DNA of 60,272 nucleotides from Candidatus Blautia stercorigallinarum (GCA_019112785.1 DXIQ01000008.1:1-60272), one strand, 5' to 3'. Counted from the stretch's first letter, positions 40,704 through 49,996 are shown. Made by a program: numbers and translations. The notes: generated from the letters alone by a model not told the origin.

Positions 40704-41522
40704 TCATAGATGCAGGTTCTGAGCAAGGAGTTCTTTGCTGTAATTTAAGCCGAAAACATTTTGTATCATATCCGGTATGTCCTCTGGGGCGTACCGGATT
40801 TCTTTTCGTTCTTGGCCGGTGCGCCAGATCAGGGTATCGTCACGGAAGTTTTTGTATCCGTCGGGAGTCCTGAGATTGATCACCAGATGATTGGAAAAGA
40901 GATTGTCCGGCCTTGCCAGCAGGGCGTCCATAAGAGGCGTGAAATCTTCGGACAGAAATGGCACAGTGGCAAAGATGATCACAGGGCTGTCTGTACCATC
41001 TGCTTCCCGGCGGAGAAGAAGTTTCCATCCGTCGCCGGTATCTGTGATCCGGTAGGTTTCCCCTTTTCTGGTCTGAGGCTCAGAGGAGAGTTCTACGGCG
41101 AAAGGCGCCATAGGCCCTCCAAGTCCTACGTCACAGAGATACTCTCGCCCATCTAAACGGACAATGGAGGCCCGGTGGGTCAGGGCCCGAAGGGTGGTAA
41201 ATCCTGCGGCTACCCTGCACATACAGGCATAGGCTTCAAAGCCCAGACTTTTAAGGAGAAGGAGAAAGAGGCCGTTAAGCTCAAAACAGAAACCTCCGTG
41301 ACGTTCCTCCACGATCTTCCGGTACAGATCCTGAGAGGAGAGAGAGACAGGACAGGCCAGGAGACTGGTGTCTATGTCCTCAAAAGGGACCCGGCACTGA
41401 TGTGACCAGATCAGAGTATGCAGAGTTTCCAGAGTGGGAGCTGCAGGATAGGAAAGGCCGATCCTTTCCAGATATTTTTTTGTCTGTTCTTCCGATAAAC
41501 GGTCGTATTCCACGGTATACAT
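40704..41522 (-). CDS. nat: Arylamine N-acetyltransferase
   Basis: A 272-residue cytoplasmic enzyme. The catalytic triad is visible: Cys in RHGGFCFELNGLF (near residue 70), His in LTHRASIVRL and Asp in LCDVGLGGPMAPF. The N-terminal block YLERIGLSYPAAPTLETLHTLIWSHQ.RVPFEDID is standard for the family. It moves an acetyl group from acetyl-CoA to arylamines and hydrazines, so it can inactivate aromatic drugs; its natural role in gut anaerobes is unclear. I chose the ATG at 41522 (MYTVEY), nine bases after AGGAGG, instead of an upstream in-frame Met at 41600. Confidence 0.92.
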   Translation of the reverse strand: MYTVEYDRLSEEQTKKYLERIGLSYPAAPTLETLHTLIWSHQCRVPFEDIDTSLLACPVSLSSQDLYRKIVEERHGGFCFELNGLFLLLLKSLGFEAYACMCRVAAGFTTLRALTHRASIVRLDGREYLCDVGLGGPMAPFAVELSSEPQTRKGETYRITDTGDGWKLLLRREADGTDSPVIIFATVPFLSEDFTPLMDALLARPDNLFSNHLVINLRTPDGYKNFRDDTLIWRTGQERKEIRYAPEDIPDMIQNVFGLNYSKELLAQNLHL

Positions 41523-41598
41523 ATAATGAATCCTCCTTTTTACAATGCCGGGTACAAGTCTTTCATTCCCATGATATAGGGCTTTTGCCCTCAACATC

Positions 41599-41627
41599 AT
41601 TTTATAAGATACAGATAGATCTTACAA
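41599..41627 (-). promoter_or_regulatory. Promoter of the N-acetyltransferase gene
   Basis: On the minus strand, TTGTAA (41627-41622) and TAAAAT (41604-41599) are 17 bp apart. It lies back to back with the ABC-MarR promoter. Confidence 0.5.
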
Positions 41628-41643
41628 GATAAAACAAAAGAGA

Positions 41644-41688
41644 TTGACAGGGGAAAACTTGAAGTATACAATAGTTGCATATACAACA
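41644..41688 (+). promoter_or_regulatory. ABC exporter promoter with MarR-type operator
   Basis: TTGACA (41644-41649) and TACAAT (41667-41672) are 17 bp apart, a near-consensus promoter. Right over the start site lies GTTGCATATACAAC (41674-41687), a dyad of the kind bound by MarR proteins. The third gene of this operon encodes a MarR regulator, so self-repression relieved by a drug is the likely scheme. Confidence 0.75.
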
Positions 41689-41704
41689 ATGGAGGTGCGA
41701 AAAA

Positions 41705-43432
41705 ATGCTTCGAAGGCTGTTTTCTTACATGGGACGATATAAAAAATATGCGTTCCTTGCTCTGTTCTGTATTGCTGTGGAGTCTATCTTTGAACTGCTG
41801 GTCCCTCTGATCATGGCGGACCTGGTTGATGTGGGAGTGGCTTCGGGAGACAGAGCCTATATTTTTCAAAAAGGCGGGGAAATGGTGATCTGCGGAGTGC
41901 TGGCCCTGATCCTGGGAGTGGGAAGCGCCAGATTTGCAGCTTTAGCCGGCCAGGGCCTGGGAGCCCAGCTCCGTCAGGCGGAATATGAAAAGCTTCAGAA
42001 ATATTCTTTTTCCAACATTGACCATTTCCGGGTCTCTTCCCTGGTGACAAGGCTTACCAGTGATGTGACAAATATTCAGAACACGGTCTCCACAGGCATG
42101 CGCCCTTTCTGCCGGGGTCCGGTGATGCTGGTGGCGGCTACGGCAGTAGCTTTTTCTATTAACCGGGAGCTGGCGGTGGTATTTCTGGTAGCTCTGCCTT
42201 TGCTGGCCTGCCTGCTTTTCCTTATTACCATGAAGGTGCGTCCTCTTTACGGGACCATGCAGGGGGCTATTGACAATGTAAACCGGATCATTCAGGAAAA
42301 TCTTACGGCGGTCCGGGTGGTAAAGGCCTATGTAAGAGGAGATTATGAAAAGGCAAAATTTGAAGAAGGGAATGAAAAGCTGAAGGAACAGTCACAGCAG
42401 GCCTTTTGTCTGGCGGCATTGAATATGCCTGCCATGCAGTTTGTTATGTACGGAACCATCCTTTCCATCCTCTGGTTCGGCGGGGAGCTGATCAACACCG
42501 GGGGAATGGAAGTGGGGGAACTGACAGGATTTTTAAGCTATGTCCTTCAGATCCTGAATTCTCTTATGATGATCTCTAATGTGTTTCTGATGATGACCCG
42601 TTCTGTGGCTTCCGGAGTCCGGATCATGGAAGTCATTGATGAGAAAGTGGATATTACTGATGAGAAAGCCAGAGATATTCAGGTAGAACGGGGAGAGATC
42701 ACTTTTGATCATGTATGGTTCAAGTATAAGAAGGAAGCCAGAGAGTATGTCCTTTCAGATATTTCCTTCCACATAGAGCCGGGGCAGACGGTAGGGATCA
42801 TCGGCCAGACAGGAGCGGCCAAGACTACCCTTGTACAGCTGATCCCCAGACTTTATGAGGCGGAGAAAGGAAGGATCTATATAGACGGCATTCCGGTGGA
42901 GGAGTACCCTATGGAACATCTCCGGGACGCCATTGCCATGGTCCTTCAGAAAAATACCCTGTTTTCCGGGACCCTTCTTTCTAATCTGAAATGGGGAAAT
43001 GAGAATGCCTCTAAAGAGGAAGTAGAACTGGCCTGCCATATTGCCTGTGCCGATGAATTCATTGACCGGCTGCCCCAGGGCTACGAGACGGAAATGGGCC
43101 AGGGAGGGGTAAATGTATCAGGAGGACAGAAACAGAGACTCTGTATTGCCAGAGCCCTGCTGAAAAAGCCTAAGGTCCTGATCCTGGACGATTCTACCAG
43201 CGCAGTGGATACGGCTACAGAAAGCAGCATCCGGGAGCGTATGAAAGAATATCTTCCGGATATGACAAAGATCATTATCGCCCAGAGGATCTCTTCCGTC
43301 CGGCATGCGGACCAGATCATCATTCTGGACGACGGGAAAGTAAACGATATAGGCACCCATGAAACTCTGCTGGAGAGAAATGAGATATACCGGCAGATCT
43401 ATGATTCCCAGAAGGAAGGAGTGGAACTGTAA
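41705..43432 (+). CDS. ABC exporter half, degenerate nucleotide site
   Basis: About 575 residues: six membrane helices followed by an ATPase domain. The ATPase has GQTGAAKTT for Walker A, where the glycine before the invariant lysine is replaced by alanine. The signature is NVSGGQKQR, and Walker B is VLILDDSTSAVD, with Asp in place of the catalytic Glu. The Asp is the usual mark of the non-hydrolysing half of heterodimeric exporters; the Ala is less usual. The ATG at 41705 follows GGAGG. Its stop overlaps the start of the partner gene (TAATG). The pair should export drugs or peptides and is governed by the MarR protein behind it. Confidence 0.92.
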   Translation: MLRRLFSYMGRYKKYAFLALFCIAVESIFELLVPLIMADLVDVGVASGDRAYIFQKGGEMVICGVLALILGVGSARFAALAGQGLGAQLRQAEYEKLQKYSFSNIDHFRVSSLVTRLTSDVTNIQNTVSTGMRPFCRGPVMLVAATAVAFSINRELAVVFLVALPLLACLLFLITMKVRPLYGTMQGAIDNVNRIIQENLTAVRVVKAYVRGDYEKAKFEEGNEKLKEQSQQAFCLAALNMPAMQFVMYGTILSILWFGGELINTGGMEVGELTGFLSYVLQILNSLMMISNVFLMMTRSVASGVRIMEVIDEKVDITDEKARDIQVERGEITFDHVWFKYKKEAREYVLSDISFHIEPGQTVGIIGQTGAAKTTLVQLIPRLYEAEKGRIYIDGIPVEEYPMEHLRDAIAMVLQKNTLFSGTLLSNLKWGNENASKEEVELACHIACADEFIDRLPQGYETEMGQGGVNVSGGQKQRLCIARALLKKPKVLILDDSTSAVDTATESSIRERMKEYLPDMTKIIIAQRISSVRHADQIIILDDGKVNDIGTHETLLERNEIYRQIYDSQKEGVEL

Positions 43433-45279
43433 TGGCCAGATATGTAGGATATAAAAGACCGAAAAATACAAAAAAGACCCTTCTTCATCTGCTGAAGTAT
43501 CTGGGGATGCATAAATGGAGTTTTACTTTGGTGGCTTTGCTGGTGTTTATCAGCGCCGGAGCCAATATTATGGGAACTTACCTTTTAAAACCGGTGATCA
43601 ACAAGTTTATCCTTCCCGGAGATAAGGAGGGGCTTCTTCTGGCAGTAGGAGGAATGGCGGTGATGTATATCTGCGGAGCCCTGGCTACCCTGGGCTATAA
43701 CCAGCTGATGATCCGTTCTGCCCAGAAGGTAGTAAAGGAGATCCGCCGGGACCTTTTCGCTCATGTCCAGAAGCTTCCTCTGAAATATTTCGATGCCCAC
43801 ACCCATGGAGAGCTGATGAGCCGTTTTACCAATGATGTGGATACCGTCCAGGAGGCTATGAACAACAGTTTTGCCATGATCATACAGAGCTTTATGATGC
43901 TTTTCGGCACAGTGGTGATGATGATGGTCCTGAGTCTCCGGCTGTCTCTGATCGTAGTGGTCTTTCTGCTGATCATGTTTGCCTTTATTAAATTTAACGG
44001 GAAAAGAAGTAAAAAATACTTCCAGAGGCAGCAGGAGGAATTAGGAAAGATCAATGGATTTGTAGAGGAGATGACTGCAGGACTGAAAGTGGAAAAAGTT
44101 TTTAATCATGAGAAAAAAGACTTTGACACTTTCTGCCAGATGAACGAAGCGCTCCGCCGGGAATCCACCAATGCCCTGACTTTTTCCGGCATGATGGTTC
44201 CTACTATTGTAAGCCTGTCTTATGTAAACTATGCGGTTTCCGCCTGTGTGGGAGGCATTTTCACTTTGATGGGCCTGCTGGACCTGGGAAGCCTGGCTTC
44301 TTACCTGGTTTATGTGCGCCAGAGCGCCATGCCTCTGAACCAGTTTACCCAGCAGGTGAACTTCCTTCTGGCGGCCCTTTCCGGAGCAGAAAGGATCTTT
44401 GAGATGATGGAGGAAGAACCGGAGCCGGACCAGGGATCGGTAACTTTGTGCAATGTGCAGGACCATCAGGGAGAGCTGGAAGAGACTAAAGGATATACAG
44501 GAAAGTTTGCCTGGAAGATGCCCGGATCCGGGAAACTGGTGCCTCTGAAAGGAGATGTGCGCTTCCATGATGTGGTCTTTGGCTACGTGCCGGAGAAAAA
44601 GATCCTTAATGGGATTTCCCTTTATGCAAAACCGGGACAGAAGATCGCCTTTGTAGGGTCTACAGGAGCCGGAAAGACCACTATCATCAATCTGATCAAC
44701 CGCTTTTATGAGATCCAATCGGGAAAGATCACCTATGACGGCATTGATATCCGGGATATTAAAAAGGATGACCTCCGCCGTTCCCTGGCTATGGTCATTC
44801 AGGACACCCATTTGTTTACAGGGACCATTGCGGATAATATCCGGTACGGAAATCTGAACGCCTCTATGGAAGAAGTGAAAGAGGCTGCCAGGATCGCTAA
44901 CGCAGACTCCTTCATACGGAGACTGCCTCAGGGTTATGACACTATTCTTTACAGTGACGGAAGCAACCTTTCCCAGGGACAGCGGCAGCTCCTGGCTATT
45001 GCAAGAGCGGCGGTGGCAAAGCCCCCGGTGCTGATCCTGGACGAGGCTACCAGCTCTGTGGATACCAGGACAGAGCGGCTTATTGAAAAAGGAATGGACG
45101 CCATTATGGAGGGCAGGACGGTATTTGTTATTGCCCACAGACTTTCCACAGTGCGGAATTCCAAGGCCATTATGGTTCTGGAAAAAGGAGAGATCATTGA
45201 GAGAGGAAGTCATGAGGAACTGCTGGAACAGAAAGGGCGGTATTATCAGTTATATACCGGCCAATTTGAATTGGAGTGA
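43432..45279 (+). CDS. ABC exporter half, canonical ATPase
   Basis: A 615-residue partner of the preceding gene. Six membrane helices precede an ATPase with VGSTGAGKTT (Walker A), LSQGQRQLLAIARA (signature) and VLILDEATSSVD (Walker B with the catalytic Glu). It is slightly longer than its partner because of an insertion of about 35 residues between the membrane and ATPase domains (VTLCNVQDHQGELEETKGYT). In heterodimeric exporters this half supplies the active Walker B glutamate. Translational coupling to its partner by TAATG points to a fixed 1:1 complex. Confidence 0.93.
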   Translation: MARYVGYKRPKNTKKTLLHLLKYLGMHKWSFTLVALLVFISAGANIMGTYLLKPVINKFILPGDKEGLLLAVGGMAVMYICGALATLGYNQLMIRSAQKVVKEIRRDLFAHVQKLPLKYFDAHTHGELMSRFTNDVDTVQEAMNNSFAMIIQSFMMLFGTVVMMMVLSLRLSLIVVVFLLIMFAFIKFNGKRSKKYFQRQQEELGKINGFVEEMTAGLKVEKVFNHEKKDFDTFCQMNEALRRESTNALTFSGMMVPTIVSLSYVNYAVSACVGGIFTLMGLLDLGSLASYLVYVRQSAMPLNQFTQQVNFLLAALSGAERIFEMMEEEPEPDQGSVTLCNVQDHQGELEETKGYTGKFAWKMPGSGKLVPLKGDVRFHDVVFGYVPEKKILNGISLYAKPGQKIAFVGSTGAGKTTIINLINRFYEIQSGKITYDGIDIRDIKKDDLRRSLAMVIQDTHLFTGTIADNIRYGNLNASMEEVKEAARIANADSFIRRLPQGYDTILYSDGSNLSQGQRQLLAIARAAVAKPPVLILDEATSSVDTRTERLIEKGMDAIMEGRTVFVIAHRLSTVRNSKAIMVLEKGEIIERGSHEELLEQKGRYYQLYTGQFELE

Positions 45280-45284
45280 ATAAA

Positions 45285-45716
45285 ATGGAAAAAAATGATA
45301 TCAGGAAGATCCTTCACCGCCTGGATCTGGAGCGGCGGCAGCTTATGCGGCCCAGGTTTCTGGAGATGGGGCTCACTGTGGGAGAAGGCCAGCCCAGGAT
45401 CCTGAACTGTCTTATGGAGCAGGGGGAAATGAGCCAGAGAGAACTGGCAGACGCCTGTATGTTTGATGTGACCACCCTTTCCAGGACCCTGGATAAGATG
45501 GAAAAAGCAGGGATGGTGACACGAAAGGTGAATCCTGCCAGCAGAAGAGCCCATCTGATCGCTCTGACCCCTGAGGGAAAGGAAAAAGCCGGGCGGGTAC
45601 AGGAACAGTTTGCCTGGCTGGATCAGGTCCTTTGGGGAGACATAGAAGAAAAAGAGATGGAGAGCCTGTACAGGACTCTTGAAAAAATAGAAGAGAATGT
45701 AAAAAAAGAAAAATGA
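45285..45716 (+). CDS. MarR-family transcriptional repressor
   Basis: A 143-residue winged-helix protein. MSQRELADACMFDVTTLSRTLDKMEKAGMV is the recognition helix region and RKVNPASRRAHLIALTPEGKEKA is the wing. MarR proteins repress efflux operons until a drug-like ligand binds. It follows the ABC pair with no gap. A dyad over the start of transcription at 41674-41687 is the probable operator. The ATG at 45285 follows GGAGTG; a GTG at 45276 overlapping the ABC stop is also possible. Confidence 0.9.
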   Translation: MEKNDIRKILHRLDLERRQLMRPRFLEMGLTVGEGQPRILNCLMEQGEMSQRELADACMFDVTTLSRTLDKMEKAGMVTRKVNPASRRAHLIALTPEGKEKAGRVQEQFAWLDQVLWGDIEEKEMESLYRTLEKIEENVKKEK

Positions 45717-45728
45717 TCATTTCATATA

Positions 45729-45832
45729 AGAGCCAGTCTGTCCCGGAGCAGTTATATGCTCCTGATTCAGACTGGCTTTTTTTATCGGCTTTTTTATCGG
45801 CTTTTTTATCGGCTTTTTTTATCGGCTTTTTA
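45729..45832 (+). terminator. Terminator with a repeated T-tract
   Basis: AGCCAGTCTG (45731-45740) pairs with CAGACTGGCT (45768-45777), followed by T-runs. The tail GGCTTTTTTATC is then repeated about five times (45774-45832), giving several T-tracts in series. Confidence 0.85.
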
Positions 45833-45914
45833 AACAGAATAAGCTGAAAGGTATCTCCGATTTCCATAAACTGAGGATCCGGAAGACCATATCCATTTGA
45901 CTCATGATATCAGA

Positions 45915-47105
45915 TTAGAAATCTACTTCAGTTCCATAATAGGTACAGGTGAGCAGTTTTTCCATCTGGGCGGGAGTGATCTCTCTTGGGTTGGAACCTG
46001 TGCAGGCGTCTCCTACAGCCAGTTCGGCGATCTTTGGAAGTTTTTCTTTAAATTCCTCTTCCTGGATACCGAAGTCTTTCAGAGTAAGAGGGATGTTCAT
46101 CTGTTTGTTGAAATCCTGGATCTTTTTCCGCAGACTGTTGATCAGCGCCTGTCTGGAATTACCGTCCAGTCCCATTCTCCTGGCTATTTCCGCATATCTT
46201 TCCGCAGCTTCCGGATTCTTTGCGTTGTACTGGATCACATAAGGCAGATAGATGGCATTTGCACATCCGTGAGGAATATGGCCTGTGGAGAAGGCAGCTC
46301 CTGTTTTATGAGCCATAGAATGGACAAGGCCCAGAAGAGCGTTGGAGAATGCCATTCCTGCCAGACACTGTGCATAGTGCATCTGCTCTCTTGCGTCCAT
46401 ATTCATGTTGTAGGATGCAGGCAGGTAGTCCAGGACCATTTCGATGGCCTGAAGAGCCAGGGGATCTGTGAAAGGACCATGCAGGGTAGACACATAAGCC
46501 TCAATGGCATGGGTCAGGGCATCCATTCCGGTGTAAGCTACCTGCTTTACAGGAAGGCCGGATACCAGATCCGGATCTACGATAGCAACGTCCGGAGTAA
46601 TATTAAAATCCGCCAGTGGGTATTTTACACCTGTATGATAATCGGTAATAACGGAGAAAGCAGTTACTTCTGTTGCAGTTCCGGAAGTAGAAGGAATTGC
46701 TGCGAACTTCGCTTTCTGTCTTAATTCAGGGAAGTTAAAAGGTTTACATAAATCTTCAAATGTGACTTCCGGATACTCATAGAAGGCCCACATGGCTTTT
46801 GCGGCATCAATGGGAGAACCGCCGCCCATAGCCACGATCCAGTCCGGCTGGAAGGCTCTCATAGCTTCGGCGCCTTTCATAACAGTTTCTACAGAAGGAT
46901 CCGGTTCTACTCCTTCAAATACCTGAACTTCCATTTTCGCTTCTTTTAAGTAGTTCACGGCCTTATCCAGGAAGCCCTGGCGTTTCATAGAGCCGCCGCC
47001 AACAACCAGCATAGCTTTGGTGCCCTTTAAATTCTTCAGCTCTTCCAGACAGCCCTTTCCGTGATAAATATCTCTTGGTAAACAAAATCTGCTCATATCA
47101 GTCAC
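45915..47105 (-). CDS. Iron-containing alcohol dehydrogenase
   Basis: A 396-residue group III alcohol dehydrogenase. The NAD-binding region has KAMLVVGGGSMKRQG and VAMGGGSPIDAAKAMW. The iron-binding histidines lie in DALTHAIEAYVS, the region LGLVHSMAHKTGA and the HGCANAIYLP block. It interconverts an aldehyde and an alcohol with NAD(P)H, disposing of electrons during fermentation; ethanol or butanol-type substrates are likely. The ATG at 47105 follows AAAGGAGTG. Its promoter contains a Rex-like operator, so expression should rise when NADH builds up. It stands alone. Confidence 0.93.
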   Translation of the reverse strand: MTDMSRFCLPRDIYHGKGCLEELKNLKGTKAMLVVGGGSMKRQGFLDKAVNYLKEAKMEVQVFEGVEPDPSVETVMKGAEAMRAFQPDWIVAMGGGSPIDAAKAMWAFYEYPEVTFEDLCKPFNFPELRQKAKFAAIPSTSGTATEVTAFSVITDYHTGVKYPLADFNITPDVAIVDPDLVSGLPVKQVAYTGMDALTHAIEAYVSTLHGPFTDPLALQAIEMVLDYLPASYNMNMDAREQMHYAQCLAGMAFSNALLGLVHSMAHKTGAAFSTGHIPHGCANAIYLPYVIQYNAKNPEAAERYAEIARRMGLDGNSRQALINSLRKKIQDFNKQMNIPLTLKDFGIQEEEFKEKLPKIAELAVGDACTGSNPREITPAQMEKLLTCTYYGTEVDF

Positions 47106-47149
47106 TCCTTTAAGTTTTAGATTTGTGTTATGTTTTTCTTGACGACTCG

Positions 47150-47178
47150 ATTATACCACTGTTATTTTTTTAACACAA
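47150..47178 (-). promoter_or_regulatory. Alcohol dehydrogenase promoter with a Rex-like operator
   Basis: On the minus strand, TTGTGT (47178-47173) and TATAAT (47155-47150) are 17 bp apart. TGTTAAAAAAATAACA (47175-47160) fills the spacer and matches the Rex consensus TGTTAANNNNTTAACA with one mismatch. The remaining gap up to 47327 is AT-rich and shows nothing else. Confidence 0.75.
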
Positions 47179-47327
47179 TACTTTTTTGAATAAAATTTAA
47201 ACAAAAAAGCTCTAGTTTAAATGAAGAGGAAATTTATGTAAAATCTGTATAAATATCTAAATATAGCGGTCAGAAAAGCAAATAGTGGAGAAAGATTATG
47301 TTAAATTAATAACAGAGGAAACAGCCC

Positions 47328-47356
47328 TTGACACATTAATTATGAAGTGTTATATT
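47328..47356 (+). promoter_or_regulatory. Promoter of the DnaJ-like gene
   Basis: TTGACA (47328-47333) and TATATT (47351-47356) are 17 bp apart. I see no CIRCE heat-shock operator. Confidence 0.75.
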
Positions 47357-47420
47357 ACAAGTAGAACAAAAGAAACAGTCTGTCAGAGAGGCTTTTCCTA
47401 ACAAAGACATTAAAACGGTG

Positions 47421-47456
47421 CGCCTCCCTTGGAACGTCAGGTTCCAGATGGAGGCG
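47421..47456 (+). other. Leader hairpin before the DnaJ-like gene
   Basis: CGCCTCC and TGGAAC pair with GTTCCA and GGAGGCG around a five-base loop, followed by only a short TTTC. It may be an attenuator or an mRNA-stabilising hairpin. Confidence 0.5.
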
Positions 47457-47493
47457 TTTCATATAGCAGGTTTTATAGCAGAGGGTGGTTATA

Positions 47494-48579
47494 ATGGATA
47501 AAAAAAGAGATTATTATGAAGTTCTGGGCGTTGACAGAAACGCAGATGCCAATGCCATAAAGAAAGCTTACAGGAAACTGGCGAAAAAATATCATCCCGA
47601 TACCAATGCCGGCGATCCTAAGGCTGAGGAAAAATTTAAGGAAGTTACAGAAGCTTACAATGTTTTGAGTGATGATAAAAAGAGAAAGCTTTATGATCAG
47701 TTTGGTCATGCGGCCTTCGACGGGGGCGCCCAAGAAGGAGGCCCCGGCGGTTCCGGCACATACAGTTATAGTTATGGCGGACCGGGCAGCGGATACCGGG
47801 AATATCATTTCCAAGGGGACCCGGGAGATATGGATGATATCTTTAAAAATATTTTCGGGGATATGTTCCATGGACAAAGCGGCAGCAGCGGTTTCTCGGG
47901 AAGTGGTTTTGGCGGCAACAGCGGTTTTGGAGGCGGCTTCGGAGGCAGCGGCTTTGGCGGAGACTTCGGAGGCAGCCGGAGAAGAAGCTATGGTAATGGC
48001 TTTGGAGGATTCGGCTCTCAAAAGGGCGCGGATATGACTGCTTCTGTGATCATCAGTCTGGAGGAAGCGGCTTTTGGCTGCAAGAAAGTCCTGAGCCTGA
48101 AGGATCCTGCTACAGGCACGGTCCAGTCTCTGGAAGTCCGGATCCCGGCAGGTATTGAGACAGGAAAAAGTATCCGTCTGAGAGGAAAAGGTATGCCAGG
48201 AGCAAACGGCGGCCAGGCAGGGGATCTTCTTCTTCAGGTAACGGTAGAAGAGAAACCCGGATATGAAAGAAAGGGACAGGATCTTTATACTACAGTAAAA
48301 ATACCTTTTACCACAGCAGTGCTGGGAGGAGAAGCAGTAGTACCTACCCTTTACGGAAACGTGGTGTGCAAGATAAAGGAAGGCACCCAGTCAGGAACCA
48401 AGATCCGGCTTAGAGGAAAGGGAATTGTTTCCATGAAAGATCCTTCTGTGAAAGGTGACCAGTACGCCCGGATCGAGATCCAGGTTCCCCAGCATGTAAG
48501 CCGTGAGGCAAAAGAAAAACTGAAAGAATTCGACCGGGCCTGCGGAAGGCGGAGTTCCGGGAGAGGGAGCGCAGCGTAA
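47494..48579 (+). CDS. DnaJ-like co-chaperone (type II, CbpA-like)
   Basis: A 361-residue protein. Residues 1-70 are a J domain with the HPD motif ([11 protein letters not shown]). A long Gly/Phe/Ser-rich region (about 75-185, [13 protein letters not shown]) follows, then the two C-terminal substrate-binding domains ([18 protein letters not shown], then [19 protein letters not shown]). The cysteine-rich zinc domain of true DnaJ is absent, so it is a type II protein. It stimulates Hsp70 and holds unfolded clients in the cytoplasm. The ATG at 47494 follows GAGGGTGG. It has its own promoter and is not part of the Hsp70 cluster at 56.6 kb, though it could serve that Hsp70. Confidence 0.92.
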   Translation: MDKKRDYYEVLGVDRNADANAIKKAYRKLAKKYHPDTNAGDPKAEEKFKEVTEAYNVLSDDKKRKLYDQFGHAAFDGGAQEGGPGGSGTYSYSYGGPGSGYREYHFQGDPGDMDDIFKNIFGDMFHGQSGSSGFSGSGFGGNSGFGGGFGGSGFGGDFGGSRRRSYGNGFGGFGSQKGADMTASVIISLEEAAFGCKKVLSLKDPATGTVQSLEVRIPAGIETGKSIRLRGKGMPGANGGQAGDLLLQVTVEEKPGYERKGQDLYTTVKIPFTTAVLGGEAVVPTLYGNVVCKIKEGTQSGTKIRLRGKGIVSMKDPSVKGDQYARIEIQVPQHVSREAKEKLKEFDRACGRRSSGRGSAA

Positions 48580-48625
48580 ATAATAAGAGGTGTGGCGGAT
48601 TATCCGATTTAAAACGTCGGAAATA

Positions 48626-48654
48626 TTGAACAAGAAAAAGTGGTGTGGTATTAT
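48626..48654 (+). promoter_or_regulatory. Promoter of the Septu operon
   Basis: TTGAAC (48626-48631) and TATTAT (48649-48654) are 17 bp apart, about 75 bp before ptuA. Confidence 0.65.
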
Positions 48655-48727
48655 TATAGCAATATAAAAATCTGAGTAGGAAAATCCGAATATCTGTTTA
48701 TGATATGTATAAATTAGGGAGATTAAC

Positions 48728-49984
48728 ATGGAATTATCGAAGGTAAGAATAAAAAATTTCCGTAGCATAGCAGACCAGGAAATTGTACTGAAACCGGGAT
48801 TTAATTTAATCAAAGGTGAAAACGGCAAAGGAAAATCTTCTATTCTTGAAGCAATAGCTGTAGGGCTTGGAGGATTTCTTGCAGGGCTGAACGGCGTTTC
48901 CACCAGACATTTTACCTTAGATGAGGTTCGGACAGATTTTATCCAAGTAGGAGATGGCTCCTATGGGAAAAAACACCATGTACCGGTAGAAGTTATATTA
49001 ACAGCAGATTTGTATGGAGAAACCTACGAATGGACACGCAGCAAGCATAGCATCAGATCTTCCAGAAGTACTACACAACCAAGAGATATTTGCAGAAAAG
49101 CTGAGCAGATGGCAGAAGAACCAGATACAGAACTGCCGGTTCTTGTTTACCTGGGAGCAGGAAGAGTCTGGTCTCAGAAACGGGAAAAATCAGAAAATGT
49201 TTTTCGAAAACAATATTTTAGAACAGTAGGATATACAGACTGCTTAGTGGAAGCTTCAAATATAAAGCTGTTACTGAATTGGTGCGTCAAAATGGAGCAG
49301 ATTGCATGGCAGAAGGAAAAAAAGATAGCAGAATATGAAGCTGTGAAGACAGCAGTGGGGAAATTTATGGACTGTATGGAAAAATGCAGTGGCCACCAGG
49401 TGTTTTATGATAGGCAGGAAGAGCAATTGATGTATAAATTTGACGAAAAGATTCTTCCGATTGCACAATTAAGCGCAGGATATCAGTCTCTAATATGGAC
49501 GGTATTCGATATTGCTTATCGTATGGCAGTTTTGAACCCGGATAAAAGGGCAGAGATTGCACAGACAAAGGGGATTGTGCTGATCGATGAACTGGATATA
49601 CATCTGCATCCAAGATGGCAGTGGAATGTGATTGAAGCTTTGAGAGAGATTTTTCCAAATGTGCAGTTCATTGCAGCTACACATGCGCCAGTTCTGTTTG
49701 CATCTGCTCCGAATGTATGGCTGATCAATGTGGATAACGACAAAATCGACTACGGATATTCTCATTATGGCATTGATGTAAATACGTCTATGTCTGTGTA
49801 TCAGGGAACACAGGAAATTCCGGAGGCGGTAAAAAAACTTGTTGATGAATTTTGTGAAATGATGGATCGGGAAGATTATGAGAAAGCCGGAAAGATTTTG
49901 AATCAGCTGGAAAGAGATACAGCGCCTGCACACCCATTACTGATTGAGCTTAGGACAAGGTATGATTTTGAAAAATCAGACTGA
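48728..49984 (+). CDS. ptuA: Septu defence ATPase PtuA
   Basis: A 418-residue SMC/OLD-type AAA ATPase. It opens MELSKVRIKNFRSIADQEIVL, with Walker A GENGKGKSS at about residue 33. In the second half come LSAGYQSLIWTVFDIAYR (signature) and GIVLIDELDIHLHPRWQ (Walker B), then FIAATHAPVLFAS (H-loop). A 10-bp gap separates it from an HNH nuclease of the TIGR02646 type, the defining PtuA-PtuB pair of Septu. PtuA senses infection or nucleotide change and licenses the nuclease. The same pair occurs as the effector of some retrons, but no reverse transcriptase is present here. Base composition is more AT-rich than its neighbours, a sign of transfer. Confidence 0.85.
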   Translation: MELSKVRIKNFRSIADQEIVLKPGFNLIKGENGKGKSSILEAIAVGLGGFLAGLNGVSTRHFTLDEVRTDFIQVGDGSYGKKHHVPVEVILTADLYGETYEWTRSKHSIRSSRSTTQPRDICRKAEQMAEEPDTELPVLVYLGAGRVWSQKREKSENVFRKQYFRTVGYTDCLVEASNIKLLLNWCVKMEQIAWQKEKKIAEYEAVKTAVGKFMDCMEKCSGHQVFYDRQEEQLMYKFDEKILPIAQLSAGYQSLIWTVFDIAYRMAVLNPDKRAEIAQTKGIVLIDELDIHLHPRWQWNVIEALREIFPNVQFIAATHAPVLFASAPNVWLINVDNDKIDYGYSHYGIDVNTSMSVYQGTQEIPEAVKKLVDEFCEMMDREDYEKAGKILNQLERDTAPAHPLLIELRTRYDFEKSD

Positions 49985-49996
49985 CAGGAGAAAATG

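Noticed and set aside
48580..48727. A retron ncRNA or reverse transcriptase linked to the PtuA-PtuB genes
   Set aside because: The gap is only 148 bp, shows no msr/msd-like fold by eye, and no reverse transcriptase frame exists nearby.
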